A DNA stretch of 32,664 nt from Verrucomicrobiota bacterium (GCA_014189875.1 BJFP01000006.1:1-32664), one strand, 5' to 3'; positions 7,318 through 16,250 are shown, numbered from the stretch's first letter. Translations and numbers: made by a program. The notes: generated by a model not told the origin, from the letters alone.

Positions 7318-8478
7318 ATGTCTGCGGAAACGAAGTCCCCCTACAACGTGCGCAACCCATTCCAAGCGCGCTGTGCTCGAAACATCAGCCTCTGCGGGCC
7401 CGGCTCGGACAAGGACACGCGGCACATCGAAATTTCGCTCGCATGCTCGGGGCTCACGTATGAGGCCGGTGACGCGCTCGCTGTTAAGCCGGTGAACGAT
7501 CCGGCGCTCGTGGAGCTGACGATGAGGACGCTCGGCTTTTCCGGAGATGAGCCGGTGAAGGTGAAGGACGTGGAGAAGCCGGTGCGCGAGGCGCTGCTGC
7601 GCGATTTCCAGATCCATTTCGCCGAGAAAAAATTCCTCACGAAGCTCGCCGAAAAGGGCGTCGGAAAAATCGCGGACCTGCTGAAGCCGGAGAATGCCGC
7701 GGCGCTCGACGAATACACCTCGGCATGGAATGCCGCGCGCGACTGCGTGGACGTGCTCACGGAATTTCCCGGCGTGAAATTTGAGCCGCAGGAATTCACC
7801 GACACGCTGCGCGCGCTGAACATCCGCCTCTACTCGATCGCGTCGTCGCTGAAGGCACACCCCGAGCAGGTGGATCTTACTGTGGCCGCAGTGCGGTGGA
7901 ATGCGCATGGGCGCGCGCGCAGCGGCGTGTGCTCGACCTTCCTCTGCGAGCGCTGGCAGCCCGGTGACACTGCGGGTGTCTTTGGGCAGGTGCAGAAACA
8001 TTTCCGGATGCCGGAGAGTCCCGATGCGCCGATGATCATGGTCGGGCCGGGCACGGGCGTCGCACCGTTCCGCGCATTTCTCGAAGAGCGTGAGGCCACG
8101 GGCGCAAAGGGGAAGAACTGGCTGTTCTTCGGCGAGCGACGCTCGGCGACGGAGTTTTTTTACCGCGAGCAATTCGAGAGGTGGATCAAGAGTGGCGTGC
8201 TGGAATGCCTCGACCTTGCGTGGTCGCGCGAGACGGACGGCTGCAAGGAATACGTGCAGCACCGGATGCACGCGCAAGGCGCGCAGCTTTGGAAATGGAT
8301 TTGCGACGGAGCGTATTTCTACGTCTGCGGCGACAAGGAGCGCATGGCGAAAGACGTCCACGAGGAGCTGATCCAGATCGCGCAGACGCACGGCGGCAAG
8401 TCGCCGGAGGAAGCGCGCGCATTCGTCGAGGAGACGCTGATGAAGACCGAGAAGCGGTATCGGCGCGACGTGTACTGA
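7318..8478 (+). CDS. CysJ-like FAD/NADPH reductase without the flavodoxin domain
   Basis: The 386-residue product matches the C-terminal two thirds of sulfite reductase flavoprotein. It has the FAD-binding RLYSIASS at 170-177 and GVCSTFL at 203-209, the NADPH-binding MVGPGTGVAPFRAFL around 241-255, then FFGERR, YVCGDKERMAKDV and the CysJ-like C-terminus KRYRRDVY. The FMN-binding flavodoxin domain of enterobacterial CysJ (about 200 residues) is absent; the protein starts at the ferredoxin-reductase-like beta-barrel. It would move electrons from NADPH to a separate acceptor, possibly sulfite reductase or a flavodoxin or ferredoxin. No cysI or cysH is in the window. The region 7074-7317 between it and cysS holds the divergent promoters, but I see no convincing -35/-10 pair. 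Confidence 0.88.
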   Translation: MSAETKSPYNVRNPFQARCARNISLCGPGSDKDTRHIEISLACSGLTYEAGDALAVKPVNDPALVELTMRTLGFSGDEPVKVKDVEKPVREALLRDFQIHFAEKKFLTKLAEKGVGKIADLLKPENAAALDEYTSAWNAARDCVDVLTEFPGVKFEPQEFTDTLRALNIRLYSIASSLKAHPEQVDLTVAAVRWNAHGRARSGVCSTFLCERWQPGDTAGVFGQVQKHFRMPESPDAPMIMVGPGTGVAPFRAFLEEREATGAKGKNWLFFGERRSATEFFYREQFERWIKSGVLECLDLAWSRETDGCKEYVQHRMHAQGAQLWKWICDGAYFYVCGDKERMAKDVHEELIQIAQTHGGKSPEEARAFVEETLMKTEKRYRRDVY

Positions 8479-8492
8479 GCGCAACACGCATC

Positions 8493-8879
8493 GTGAATCG
8501 CCTGACTTGGAACGTCCTCATCACCTCGTCGCCATTTGCCGATCCCGTCGTCGGAAAATGCGCGCGTGAAATCCTCGGCGGCGCGGATTTTTCCATCTCG
8601 CACTCGCCGCGCTACGGCCCGCTCAGCGAGGCCGAAGTGCTTCCGCTGCTCGATGGCATGGATGCGGTTTTTGCGAGCGTGGACAAATATTCCGCCGCCG
8701 TGCTGACGTCGCCGCAGGCTGCGCGGCTGAAGGTGCTTTCGCGATGGGGCGTCGGTTGCGATGGGATTGACCGCGAGGTCGCGACGCGGCTGGGCATCGT
8801 GATTGCCTACACGCCGGGACTGCTGGACGAGGCGGTCGCCGAATACGCGCTCGTGCTGCGCATGTCCCTTTCCAAATGA
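8493..8879 (+). pseudogene. truncated D-2-hydroxyacid (3-phosphoglycerate-type) dehydrogenase, N-terminal fragment
   Basis: A GTG-started frame of 128 residues matches the N-terminal part of the D-isomer-specific 2-hydroxyacid dehydrogenase family. It includes LKVLSRWGVGCDGIDREVA followed by LGIVIAYTPGLLDEAVAEYAL. In an intact enzyme this leads into the Rossmann domain (GxGxxG, then catalytic Arg, Glu and His). Here the frame ends five codons later with RMSLSK and a TGA. That stop overlaps the ATG of the aldolase gene (ATGA at 8876-8879). The NAD-binding domain and all catalytic residues are missing, so dehydrogenase activity is not expected. The likeliest history is a deletion that removed about 600 bases and joined the fragment to the next gene. 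The fragment may now only couple translation. Confidence 0.8.
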
Positions 8880-9670
8880 AAACAAATCCCGTCCGGGCAA
8901 AACTCAAACGCGGCGAGTCGAGCGTCGGCACATGGCTGAACCTCTCCGATTCCGTGGGCGCGCAGCTCATGGCGCGCACGGGTTTCGACTGGCTCACTGT
9001 CGAGATGGAGCACTCGCACGCGACCTTCGAGCACGCGGCGCGGAGCTTCGCAATCATCGCTGCGTCCGGATGCGTGCCGCTCGTGCGGGTGCCATTCAAC
9101 ACGACGGAAAACATCAAGCGCGTGCTCGATACGGGTGCGTTCGGGATCATCGTGCCGCTCGTGAATTCGCGCGCCGAGTGCGAGGCCGTGGTGCGCGCGG
9201 CGCGCTACCGGCCCGTCGGCCAGCGCACGATCGGCGGTCAGCTTGGGCCGGCGAATTTCGAGGCCGACGCCGCGACGTATTTTGCAAAGGCGAACGACGA
9301 AATTCTCGTGGTGGTGATGGCCGAGACCGCGGAGGCCGTGGCGAACATTGACGACATCCTCAGCGTGCCGGGCATTGATGCCGTATTCATCGGCCCAAAC
9401 GACCTGCACGCGTCGCTCGGCGTCGCGCCTGCATTCGACAGCGACCTGCCTGCGTTCAACGACGCGCTCGCGTGCATCCTTGCGAGTGCGAAGAAGCACG
9501 GCGTCGCGCCCGGCATCCACGTCGCCGATGCCGCACAGGCAAAGCGCCGCATCGCGGAAGGCTGGCAGTTCATCGCGATCTCCAGCGAGGTCGGCATGAT
9601 GCTCGCCCACGCTGCGAAGATCGTGAGTGACCTCGGTCTCGGCAGCGGCGTGGCGGCAGTGAAATACTGA
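8876..9670 (+). CDS. HpcH/HpaI-family class II aldolase
   Basis: The 264-residue TIM-barrel protein belongs to the family of 4-hydroxy-2-oxoheptanedioate and 2-dehydro-3-deoxy-glucarate/rhamnonate aldolases, metal-dependent enzymes that cleave 2-keto-3-deoxy acids to pyruvate plus an aldehyde. Visible signatures are GFDWLTVEMEHS (ending around 47), VPLVRVPFN with the substrate-binding Arg, GAFGIIVPLVNS, RTIGGQLGPANF, ETAEAVANIDDIL and IGPNDLHASLG with G173-P174-N175-D176. The true substrate cannot be read from sequence. The start overlaps the stop of the truncated dehydrogenase, so translation may be coupled. In other bacteria a dehydrogenase next to such an aldolase suggests a sugar-acid pathway; here that partner is broken. 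Confidence 0.9.
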   Translation: MKTNPVRAKLKRGESSVGTWLNLSDSVGAQLMARTGFDWLTVEMEHSHATFEHAARSFAIIAASGCVPLVRVPFNTTENIKRVLDTGAFGIIVPLVNSRAECEAVVRAARYRPVGQRTIGGQLGPANFEADAATYFAKANDEILVVVMAETAEAVANIDDILSVPGIDAVFIGPNDLHASLGVAPAFDSDLPAFNDALACILASAKKHGVAPGIHVADAAQAKRRIAEGWQFIAISSEVGMMLAHAAKIVSDLGLGSGVAAVKY

Positions 9671-9765
9671 GCCGGAGCGATTCAGTTCGTGCGGTCATTT
9701 TCAAACACAGAGGTGCAGAGGGGGGCGGAGAGGCGGAGCGACAACCTGCCGGCAAAGATCTGCCG

Positions 9766-11352
9766 TCACACCTTCCGCAGCACCGTCGGACGCACGAGAT
9801 TTTTGTCCGGCTCGGGATCGTCGAGCGTGTAGTGGAGCCCTCGGCTTTCCTTGCGCAGCAGCGCGCTGTCCACGATCAGGCTCGCGACGGTCGCGAGGTT
9901 GCGGAGCTCGAGGAGGTCCGTCGTCACCTTGAAGTCCCAGTAAAATTCCTGAATTTCCTGCTGCAGATTCCGCAGCCGCGCCGATGCGCGCTGGAGCCTC
10001 TTGTCCGTGCGCACGATGCCCACGTAGTCCCACATCAGCCGGCGGATTTCGCCCCAGTTGTGATAGATCACGACCAGCTCATCCACATCCGTTGCATCGC
10101 CGCTTTTCCACACAGGCAGATCCGAGAGCGTCGGTTCCGAAGGCGCGCTCCATTTCTCCAGCGCGAGCGCCGCACGGTGCGCAAGCACGACCGCTTCGAG
10201 CAGGCTGTTGCTCGCGAGGCGGTTCGCGCCGTGAAGCCCTGTGCATGCGACTTCGCCGATCGCGAAAAGTCCGGGCAGGGGAGTCGCGCCATTTGCGTCG
10301 GTGACCACGCCGCCGCACTGGTAGTGCGCGGCGGGCACGACGGGAATCGGCTGCTTCGTGATGTCAATTCCCAGCGCAAGACACCGCTCGTGAATCGTCG
10401 GAAAATGAGAGCGCACGAAATCCGCGGGCTTGTGGCTGATGTCCACAAAGACGCACGGGCTGCCGGTGCGCTTCATCTCCGCGTCAATCGCGCGCGCCAC
10501 GATGTCGCGCGGTGCGAGCGCGCCGCGCGGATCGTAGCGGTGCGCAAATTCCCTGCCGTTCGCATCCACCAGCCGTCCGCCCTCGCCGCGCACGGCTTCA
10601 CTGATCAGGAAGCTCCGCGCGTCGTGGTGGAAAAGGCACGTCGGGTGGAACTGGATGAACTCCATGTTCGCGACCTGTACGCCCGCGCGCCACGCAATCG
10701 CCACGCCGTCGCCTGTCGCGATGCTCGGGTTTGTCGTATAGCGGTACACTTTGCCGCAGCCGCCGGTCGCGAGCACCACGCGGTCCGTGCGCAGCGTGAG
10801 CACCTCGCCGCTCACTTCGTTTAGCACATACGCGCCGACGCACCGATCGTTCACCGCCGAGAGGCCGAGCTTCCGCAGCGTGATGAGATCCACCGCCATG
10901 TGGTTTTCGAGCAAGGTGATCCGCGGCTCCTTTGCGACGGCTTCCAAAAGCGCGCGCTCAATCTCACGCCCCGTCGCATCGCGCGCGTGTAAAATTCTGC
11001 GCGCCGCATGCCCGCCCTCACGCGTGAGATCCGGGCTGCCGTCCGAATTTTGATCAAAAGCCACGCCAATCTCGATCAGCTCCGCAATGCGCCCCGGCCC
11101 ATCGCGCACGATGCTGCGCACCACCGCCTCGTCGCACAGCCCCGCGCCCGCCGCCAGCGTGTCCTGCACATGCGATTCGATGCTGTCTGTCTCATCCGTC
11201 ACACACGCGATCCCGCCCTGCGCCCAGGCCGTGTTCGATTCGGCCTTCGCCTTTTTCGTGATGATCGCGACCGTGCCGTGCTTCGCCGCCTTCAGCGCAA
11301 AGCTCAGCCCCGCGAGTCCGCTGCCGATCACTGCGTAGTCAAAATGGAGCAT
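9766..11352 (-). CDS. nadB: L-aspartate oxidase
   Basis: This FAD enzyme oxidises L-aspartate to iminoaspartate, the first step of de novo NAD synthesis. The 528-residue length is normal. It has the dinucleotide-binding VIGSGLAGLSFAL at 8-20, NTAWAQGGIA, the TREGGHAARRILHARDATG segment, ATGGCGKVY, EFIQFHPT, SEAVRGEGGRLVD, PAAHYQCGGV and GLHGANRLASNSLLE. These separate NadB and succinate dehydrogenase-type flavoproteins from other FAD enzymes. The succinate dehydrogenase alternative is disfavoured by the NadB-style HGANRLASNSLLE and by the missing sdh neighbours. panC lies 18 bases upstream in the same direction, so two cofactor-synthesis genes share a unit. The gene is convergent with the aldolase; 9671-9765 holds a fragment of a CAGAGG-type repeat and a weak hairpin. 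Confidence 0.96.
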   Translation of the reverse strand: MLHFDYAVIGSGLAGLSFALKAAKHGTVAIITKKAKAESNTAWAQGGIACVTDETDSIESHVQDTLAAGAGLCDEAVVRSIVRDGPGRIAELIEIGVAFDQNSDGSPDLTREGGHAARRILHARDATGREIERALLEAVAKEPRITLLENHMAVDLITLRKLGLSAVNDRCVGAYVLNEVSGEVLTLRTDRVVLATGGCGKVYRYTTNPSIATGDGVAIAWRAGVQVANMEFIQFHPTCLFHHDARSFLISEAVRGEGGRLVDANGREFAHRYDPRGALAPRDIVARAIDAEMKRTGSPCVFVDISHKPADFVRSHFPTIHERCLALGIDITKQPIPVVPAAHYQCGGVVTDANGATPLPGLFAIGEVACTGLHGANRLASNSLLEAVVLAHRAALALEKWSAPSEPTLSDLPVWKSGDATDVDELVVIYHNWGEIRRLMWDYVGIVRTDKRLQRASARLRNLQQEIQEFYWDFKVTTDLLELRNLATVASLIVDSALLRKESRGLHYTLDDPEPDKNLVRPTVLRKV

Positions 11353-11370
11353 CGTGGAAAATCGTATGCG

Positions 11371-12234
11371 CTACCGGAGCTGGATGTTGTCAATCAGCCG
11401 CGTGCGGCCAAAGAACGCCGCGAGCGCGATGGTGTCACCGCGCTTCATCTCGCGCGCGGGCTGCAACGTCGCGCCGTCCACGGCCTCGATGTAGTCCACG
11501 CGCGCGCTGCGGGAAATTTCACCGCGCACGATCCGCACGAGCTTCGCCGCACTGCACTCGCCACTCGCAAAGGCCGCGCGCGCCGCAAGCAGTCCGCGTC
11601 GCAGCGAGGGAGCCCCGGCGCGCTCCTTGGGCGAGAGGAAGGCATTGCGCGAACTCAGCGCGAGGCCGTCGCGTTCGCGCACCGTCGGCGCGAAGACAAG
11701 CCGCACCGGCAGATCGAGATCGCGCACCATCCACGCGATCACCGCGCATTGCTGAAAATCCTTCAGCCCGAACACCGCCGCATCCGGCTGGACGATCGTG
11801 AAAAGCTTCAGCACCACCGTCGTCACGCCGCGGAAATGTCCCGGTCTCGACGCGCCGCACAGCCCGCCCGAGACGCTCTCCTCATTCACCCACGTCGAGA
11901 AATCCGCGCGGTACATCTCGCCCGCGGGCGGGTGGAAAATCGCGTCTGCTCCGAGCGACGCGCACAATTCTTTGTCCTGGGAAAACGGTCGCGGGTAGCG
12001 CGACAGGTCTTCCTTCGGTCCGAACTGCGTGGGGTTTACAAAAATGCTCACAATCACCGTGCCGCCTTTGCCAGCGAGCGAGCGAGCGCGCAGGATGAGG
12101 GCTGCGTGTCCGTCGTGCAGCGCGCCCATCGTCGGCACGAGCACGACACGTCCGCGCGCCTGTGTGCGGAAGCGCCGTGCGGCTGCGATGGTGCGGAGGA
12201 TTTTCACAGTGCGGTTGGGCTTAGAGATCAGCAC
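11371..12234 (-). CDS. panC: pantothenate synthetase
   Basis: It joins pantoate and beta-alanine with ATP to make pantothenate, a coenzyme A precursor. The 287-residue product has the nucleotide-binding VPTMGALHDGHAALI (34-47 region, HxGH-type H40 and H43), SIFVNPTQFGPKEDLSRYPR, FGLKDFQQ, SSRNAFLSP and a C-terminal RLIDNIQL. All expected motifs are present. Two GTG starts are possible: 12234, which has a GGAGG about 12 bases upstream, and 12207, which gives the typical family start (VKILRTI). I report the longer one without certainty. It is the upstream partner of nadB. Confidence 0.95.
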   Translation of the reverse strand: MLISKPNRTVKILRTIAAARRFRTQARGRVVLVPTMGALHDGHAALILRARSLAGKGGTVIVSIFVNPTQFGPKEDLSRYPRPFSQDKELCASLGADAIFHPPAGEMYRADFSTWVNEESVSGGLCGASRPGHFRGVTTVVLKLFTIVQPDAAVFGLKDFQQCAVIAWMVRDLDLPVRLVFAPTVRERDGLALSSRNAFLSPKERAGAPSLRRGLLAARAAFASGECSAAKLVRIVRGEISRSARVDYIEAVDGATLQPAREMKRGDTIALAAFFGRTRLIDNIQLR

Positions 12235-12305
12235 ACGAAAGGCAAGCCTCCGCGGGCGACATGTCTGCCAGCGGGAGTTTTTAGGACGGCGAAGCGGAGT
12301 GCAGC

Positions 12306-12336
12306 GGGGAGCACAGGCGGGCCGCCTGTGCTCCCC
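12306..12336. repeat. perfect 15-bp palindrome between mfd and panC
   Basis: GGGGAGCACAGGCGG at 12306-12320 and its exact reverse complement at 12322-12336 flank a single central G. It sits 16 bases past the mfd stop and about 70 bases before panC. It would form a very tight stem, though a 1-base loop means a few central pairs must open. No T-tract follows in the mfd direction. It appears to be a dispersed palindrome and a possible 3' end for mfd. Confidence 0.88.
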
Positions 12337-12352
12337 GGAAAATGCTGTCCGG

Positions 12353-15300
12353 TCACAGGCTGCGGATCATCTTCAGCGCCTCGCGCAGTTGCGGCGTGCC
12401 GCTGGCCAAAACGAGCCTCGGAAATTTCCCGCCGATCAAAATGAAATCGCCACCGCGCGTGAGCATGAGCTTGCCCTCCTTCACCTCGACGATCGTGATT
12501 TTCCGCGCCGCCGCCGAGATGCGAATCTCGGCGAGCGTCAGCAGATTTTCGATCGCCTCGGGGAAGCGCCCGTAACGGTCGCGCCAGTCCTTGCGCACTT
12601 TGTCCAGCGCCTCCTGCGTCGCGAGCGCATTGATTTGCCGGTAGGCCGCGATGCGCGGCTGTGTCTCGCCGATGTAGGCGATGGGGATGAAGGCGGGGGC
12701 GGAGGCAGATTTTGAATTTTGAATTTTGAATTTTGAATTCGGATCGGCGGAAGCGGACGGCTGTCTTGATTCCGCACTCGGCACTCCGCACTCCGCACTC
12801 TTTCCCATCCACTCCGTCTCGCGCAGAACGACAAAATCCATCCGCAGCACGACCTCGACCCGTTTGCCGCTGCGCTCGCCCTTCAGCTTCGCGATGGCCT
12901 GCCGCAGCAGCGCGCAATACAGGTCGAATCCGATCGTCACAATGTGCCCGCTCTGCGCGGTGCCGAGGATGTTTCCTGCGCCGCGGATTTCGAGATCGCG
13001 CATCGCGATTTTGAATCCCGCGCCGAGCGAGCCGTATTGCTTGATCGCATTGATGCGCTTGCGCGCCTCGCCGGTGCTCATCATGCCGCGCGGGAGCATG
13101 AGGAATGCGTATGCCTTGTGCTGGGCGCGGCCCACGCGTCCGCGGAGCTGGTAGAGATCGGCGAGGCCGAAGCGGTCGGCGCGGTCTATGATGATCGTGT
13201 TCGCGTTCGGGATGTCCACGCCGCTCTCGATGATCGTCGTCGAGATGAGCACATCCGCCGCGCCGCTCACGAACTTGTGCATCACTTCCTCCAGCTCGTG
13301 CTCGTGCATCTGCCCGTGCCCGACGATGGTGCGCGCACTAGGCACGAGCATCTTGATTTTCGCCTCCACGTTCTCGATGTCGCCTACGCGGTTATGCAGG
13401 AAGAACACCTGGCCCTGCCGCTTCAGCTCGCGCTGGATCGCGTCGCGGATGATGCGTTCGTCGTACGGGCAGATGAGCGTCTCGACCGGGATGCGGTTCA
13501 GCGGTGCGGTCTCGATGGTGCTCATGTCCTTCGCGCCCATGAGCGAGAGGTAGAGCGTGCGCGGGATCGGCGTGGCCGAGAGCGTGAGCATGTCCACGAG
13601 CGGCCAGAGCTGTTTGAATTTTTCTTTGTGTAGCACGCCGAAGCGCTGCTCCTCATCAATGACCACGAGCCCGAGATCCTTGAACGAGACGTCCTTCGAG
13701 ATGAGCCGGTGCGTGCCGATGACGATGTCCACGCTGCCGTCCTTCACGCCCGCGAGTGTCTTCGCCTGCTGCCCGCGCGTGCGGAAACGCGAGAGCATGT
13801 CCACCGTCACCGGGTAGTCGCTCATGCGTTCGCGAAAATTCCGCCAGTGCTGCTCTGCGAGCACAGTCGTCGGCACGAGGATGGCGACCTGTTTTCCCGC
13901 GCACACCGCTTTGAACGCCGCGCGGATTGCGACCTCCGTTTTTCCAAAACCGACATCGCCGCAGATGAGCCGGTCCATCGGCTGTTCGGTCTCCATGTCG
14001 GACTTCGTGTCGGCGATGGCCGTGAGCTGGTCGGGCGTTTCCTTGTAGATGAACGATGCCTCGAATTCGCGCACCCACTTGCCGTCCTCGGGAAACGCGA
14101 AGCCCTTCTGCGTCTCGCGCGCGGCGTGCGTTTCCAGCAGCTTGCCCGCGTAGTCGAACGCAGCCTTCTCCGCCTTTTTTTTCGCGTTCGCCCAAGCCGC
14201 GTCGCCGAGCTTGCTGAGCGGTGGATTTTTTTTGCCGATGCCGACGTAGCGCGCGACGAGGTAGCTCTGCTCCAGCGGCACGTAGAGCTTCGCGCCCTCG
14301 GCAAATTCCAGCACGAGCACGTCCTCGTCGTTCGCGAGCCGGCGCAGCTCCTCGAAGCGCGCGATGCCGTGCTCCAGATGAACGACGAGTTCGCCTTCGA
14401 TCAGCTCGCTGAAATCAATCTGCGAACGGCTCACGATTTCACGCGAACGCTTCAGCGCGATGCGTCGCGCGCGCGTGTTGCGGTAGCGGCCAAAGAGTTC
14501 CGCATCGCTGAGCACGGCGACCTTCCCCGCAGGAAATGCAAAGCCGCGCCCGAGCGTGCCGATGGAGAAATGCAGCGCGTCCGCCTCGACCGAGGGAATC
14601 AAGTCGTGCAGCCGCTCGATCTCGCCCTCGTTGTTGCAAAAGACGAACGTGCTCCAGCCCTGCGTGCGCCACTCGGTGAGCTGCGCGAAGAACCGCTCGC
14701 GCCGCGCCTCGTCCACGACGAAATCGCCGGCCTCAAATTCACCGAGGCCATTTTCGAAAAACGCGAGTGAGTAGTCGAATGCCTGTGCTTGAACCACGGA
14801 GGACACGGACGGCACGGAGACATGAAGGGAGTCGCCCTCAGAATTTCCCGCGCCTTCATCCGTGCTCTCCGTGTCCTCCGTGGTAAAATTTTCTGCGACC
14901 GAATCCACGCCGATCGTCACATCCGCCTCCAGCCAATCCGCGGCGACATCCACCGTGATGTCCTCCTCGCCGATGCAGTCGCGCAGGCGGCGCTCGCGCG
15001 ATGCGGCTTGGCCGAGCAGCAGCGTGCAGGTCTGGAGCTGCTCCACGCTCGTCTGCGCATCGAGGTCGAAGTGGCGGATGCTCTCCAGCTCGTCGCCGAA
15101 AAATTCCAGACGCACGGGCAGCGTGTGCTGGAAGCTGAACACATCCACGATGCCGCCGCGCACCGCGAATTGCCCGCGCTGCGACACCTGCGACACGCGC
15201 TCGTAGCCCGCGTCCGTGAGGCGCGCGAGGAGCGCGTCGCGCCCGGTTGTGTCGCCGCGCGTGAGTCGCACTTCGAGCGAACGCATCTGCTCGGAATCCG

Positions 15301-15811
15301 GCACCGCCTCATTGAGCGCCGCGCGTGTGACGACGATGATTTCCGAGGCCCGCTCCTGCTGAGCCGCGTGTTCTGGAGAGACTTTTCCGGCGGCGCTCTG
15401 ACGTGTGCCAGCGGCATCCTCCGAGTGCGTGAGCCGCTGGAGGATCGCCAGACGCTCGGCGACGACTTCGGGATCGGGCAGCGCGCCTTCGACCGGCGCG
15501 ATTTCCATCTCGGGAAAAAAGAGCGCGTCCGGGTGCCATTGGATCAGCTCGTTGTGAAGCTGCTCCTGTGCGCGCAATGCCGGGCACACGAGCCACAGCC
15601 GCCGCCCGTTTTCCCCCGCCGCGCGGGCAAGCACGGCGCACAGCGCGGAGTGCGCGCCTTCCTCGACGTGTTCGAACGCGACACATTCACCCTGCGCCGC
15701 GGCACGCAGCTTCGCCGCGAGCGCGGGCTCGCGTGCGAGTGCGTCGAGCAGATCTGGAGCGCCGGCCGTCACGTGGGCGGAGAAGGGATGCGCAGTGCGC
15801 GCCCTCGGCAA
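12353..15811 (-). CDS. mfd: transcription-repair coupling factor Mfd, with two repeat-derived in-frame insertions
   Basis: Mfd removes RNA polymerase stalled at DNA damage and recruits UvrA. The frame encodes 1152 residues with all expected modules. These are an N-terminal UvrB-like region, the RNA-polymerase-interaction segment ([18 protein letters not shown]), and the translocase with Walker A GDVGFGKT at 618-625 and DEEQRFG from 719. Next come [44 protein letters not shown] and a C-terminal TRCF domain. Two low-complexity stretches are encoded by repeats. Residues 310-340 start [11 protein letters not shown] and end [11 protein letters not shown]. Residues about 1004-1035 contain [11 protein letters not shown] and [10 protein letters not shown]. 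Both lie in linkers, the second just before the TRCF domain. The start is a TTG one base after the stop of the truncated gene upstream; an in-frame GTG at 15772 is the alternative. Confidence 0.95.
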   Translation of the reverse strand: MPRARTAHPFSAHVTAGAPDLLDALAREPALAAKLRAAAQGECVAFEHVEEGAHSALCAVLARAAGENGRRLWLVCPALRAQEQLHNELIQWHPDALFFPEMEIAPVEGALPDPEVVAERLAILQRLTHSEDAAGTRQSAAGKVSPEHAAQQERASEIIVVTRAALNEAVPDSEQMRSLEVRLTRGDTTGRDALLARLTDAGYERVSQVSQRGQFAVRGGIVDVFSFQHTLPVRLEFFGDELESIRHFDLDAQTSVEQLQTCTLLLGQAASRERRLRDCIGEEDITVDVAADWLEADVTIGVDSVAENFTTEDTESTDEGAGNSEGDSLHVSVPSVSSVVQAQAFDYSLAFFENGLGEFEAGDFVVDEARRERFFAQLTEWRTQGWSTFVFCNNEGEIERLHDLIPSVEADALHFSIGTLGRGFAFPAGKVAVLSDAELFGRYRNTRARRIALKRSREIVSRSQIDFSELIEGELVVHLEHGIARFEELRRLANDEDVLVLEFAEGAKLYVPLEQSYLVARYVGIGKKNPPLSKLGDAAWANAKKKAEKAAFDYAGKLLETHAARETQKGFAFPEDGKWVREFEASFIYKETPDQLTAIADTKSDMETEQPMDRLICGDVGFGKTEVAIRAAFKAVCAGKQVAILVPTTVLAEQHWRNFRERMSDYPVTVDMLSRFRTRGQQAKTLAGVKDGSVDIVIGTHRLISKDVSFKDLGLVVIDEEQRFGVLHKEKFKQLWPLVDMLTLSATPIPRTLYLSLMGAKDMSTIETAPLNRIPVETLICPYDERIIRDAIQRELKRQGQVFFLHNRVGDIENVEAKIKMLVPSARTIVGHGQMHEHELEEVMHKFVSGAADVLISTTIIESGVDIPNANTIIIDRADRFGLADLYQLRGRVGRAQHKAYAFLMLPRGMMSTGEARKRINAIKQYGSLGAGFKIAMRDLEIRGAGNILGTAQSGHIVTIGFDLYCALLRQAIAKLKGERSGKRVEVVLRMDFVVLRETEWMGKSAECGVPSAESRQPSASADPNSKFKIQNSKSASAPAFIPIAYIGETQPRIAAYRQINALATQEALDKVRKDWRDRYGRFPEAIENLLTLAEIRISAAARKITIVEVKEGKLMLTRGGDFILIGGKFPRLVLASGTPQLREALKMIRSL
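12707..12800 (-). repeat. two heptanucleotide tandem arrays inside mfd
   Basis: In the coding direction, 12800-12768 holds four GAGTGCG-type heptamers (GAGTGCG, GAGTGCG, GAGTGCC, GAGTGCG). About 12739-12707 holds four AATTCAA heptamers. Because 7 is not a multiple of 3, each array cycles through three frames and gives a 7-residue period: SAECGVP repeating as SAES, and NSKFKIQ repeating as NSK. Both arrays and the roughly 28 bases between them stay in frame with mfd. Heptameric repeats of this style also occur at 30361-30451 and 32532-32559. Confidence 0.85.
14793..14884. repeat. imperfect inverted repeat inside mfd, translated in frame
   Basis: The arm at 14793-14828 starts ACCACGGAGGACACGGA and ends TGAAGG. 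The arm at 14853-14884 is its near-perfect reverse complement, differing by a two-base change and a four-base indel. In the mfd direction the first arm is read as [11 protein letters not shown] and the second as [11 protein letters not shown]. The element is about 92 bases long and sits in an interdomain region of the N-terminal half. Confidence 0.88.
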
Positions 15812-15812
15812 C

Positions 15813-16250
15813 TCATTTCAGCAGGCGCGCGACATCCTCCGCGAACGGCAGCAGCGACGACATTTCCTTCGCACGCGCATCCTCGCGATCGAGCAGGCGA
15901 AGCTCGTGAGTGAGGCGTGTGCGCAGCAGCGTCGCATCAATGCGCCCCTCGGTGCCGAGTTTTTCAAAATCCACGGCTGCGAGATTCGTCTGCCACGCGG
16001 TGAAAAATTCGCGCAGCCGCTTTGAGCGCACCGCGGAGCCGGGCACGCTGTGGAAGCGTTCGATCTCACGCCGGTCGCCTACGAAACGTTCGACGAGTTC
16101 GCGCAGTTCGCTGGACTGCGGTTTCGCGAGGGCGGCGACGTCCGGCACGTAGTCGGCGATTGGTCGCGAGGCGGCGGGATTTTTTTCCGCAGCGAAGGCA
16201 AAGGCTGCGGTGATGACGAGGAGTGTGGCGCAGGTGAGGAGGGGTGCCAT
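15813..16250 (-). pseudogene. truncated DUF885-like exported protein, N-terminal fragment
   Basis: The 145-residue product starts with a signal peptide (MAPLLTCATLLVITAAFAFA). It continues with a region resembling, from memory, the N-terminus of DUF885 proteins: FVGDRREIERFHSVPGSA, FFTAWQTNLAAVDFEKLG, GRIDATLLRTRLTHELRLLD and LLPFAEDVARLL. DUF885 proteins are normally about 550-600 residues with the conserved catalytic-looking region further downstream, and all of that is missing. The TGA at 15813-15815 lies one base before the TTG start of mfd. A deletion that brought the fragment against mfd is the simplest explanation. It could still be secreted, but enzymatic function is unlikely. The ATG at 16250 is chosen because the signal peptide starts there. 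Confidence 0.65.

Noticed and set aside
12353-15811. Sequencing or assembly error as the cause of the low-complexity segments of mfd
   Set aside because: Both segments keep the reading frame exactly, each has clear repeat structure, and the domains on both sides are intact, which random errors would not produce.
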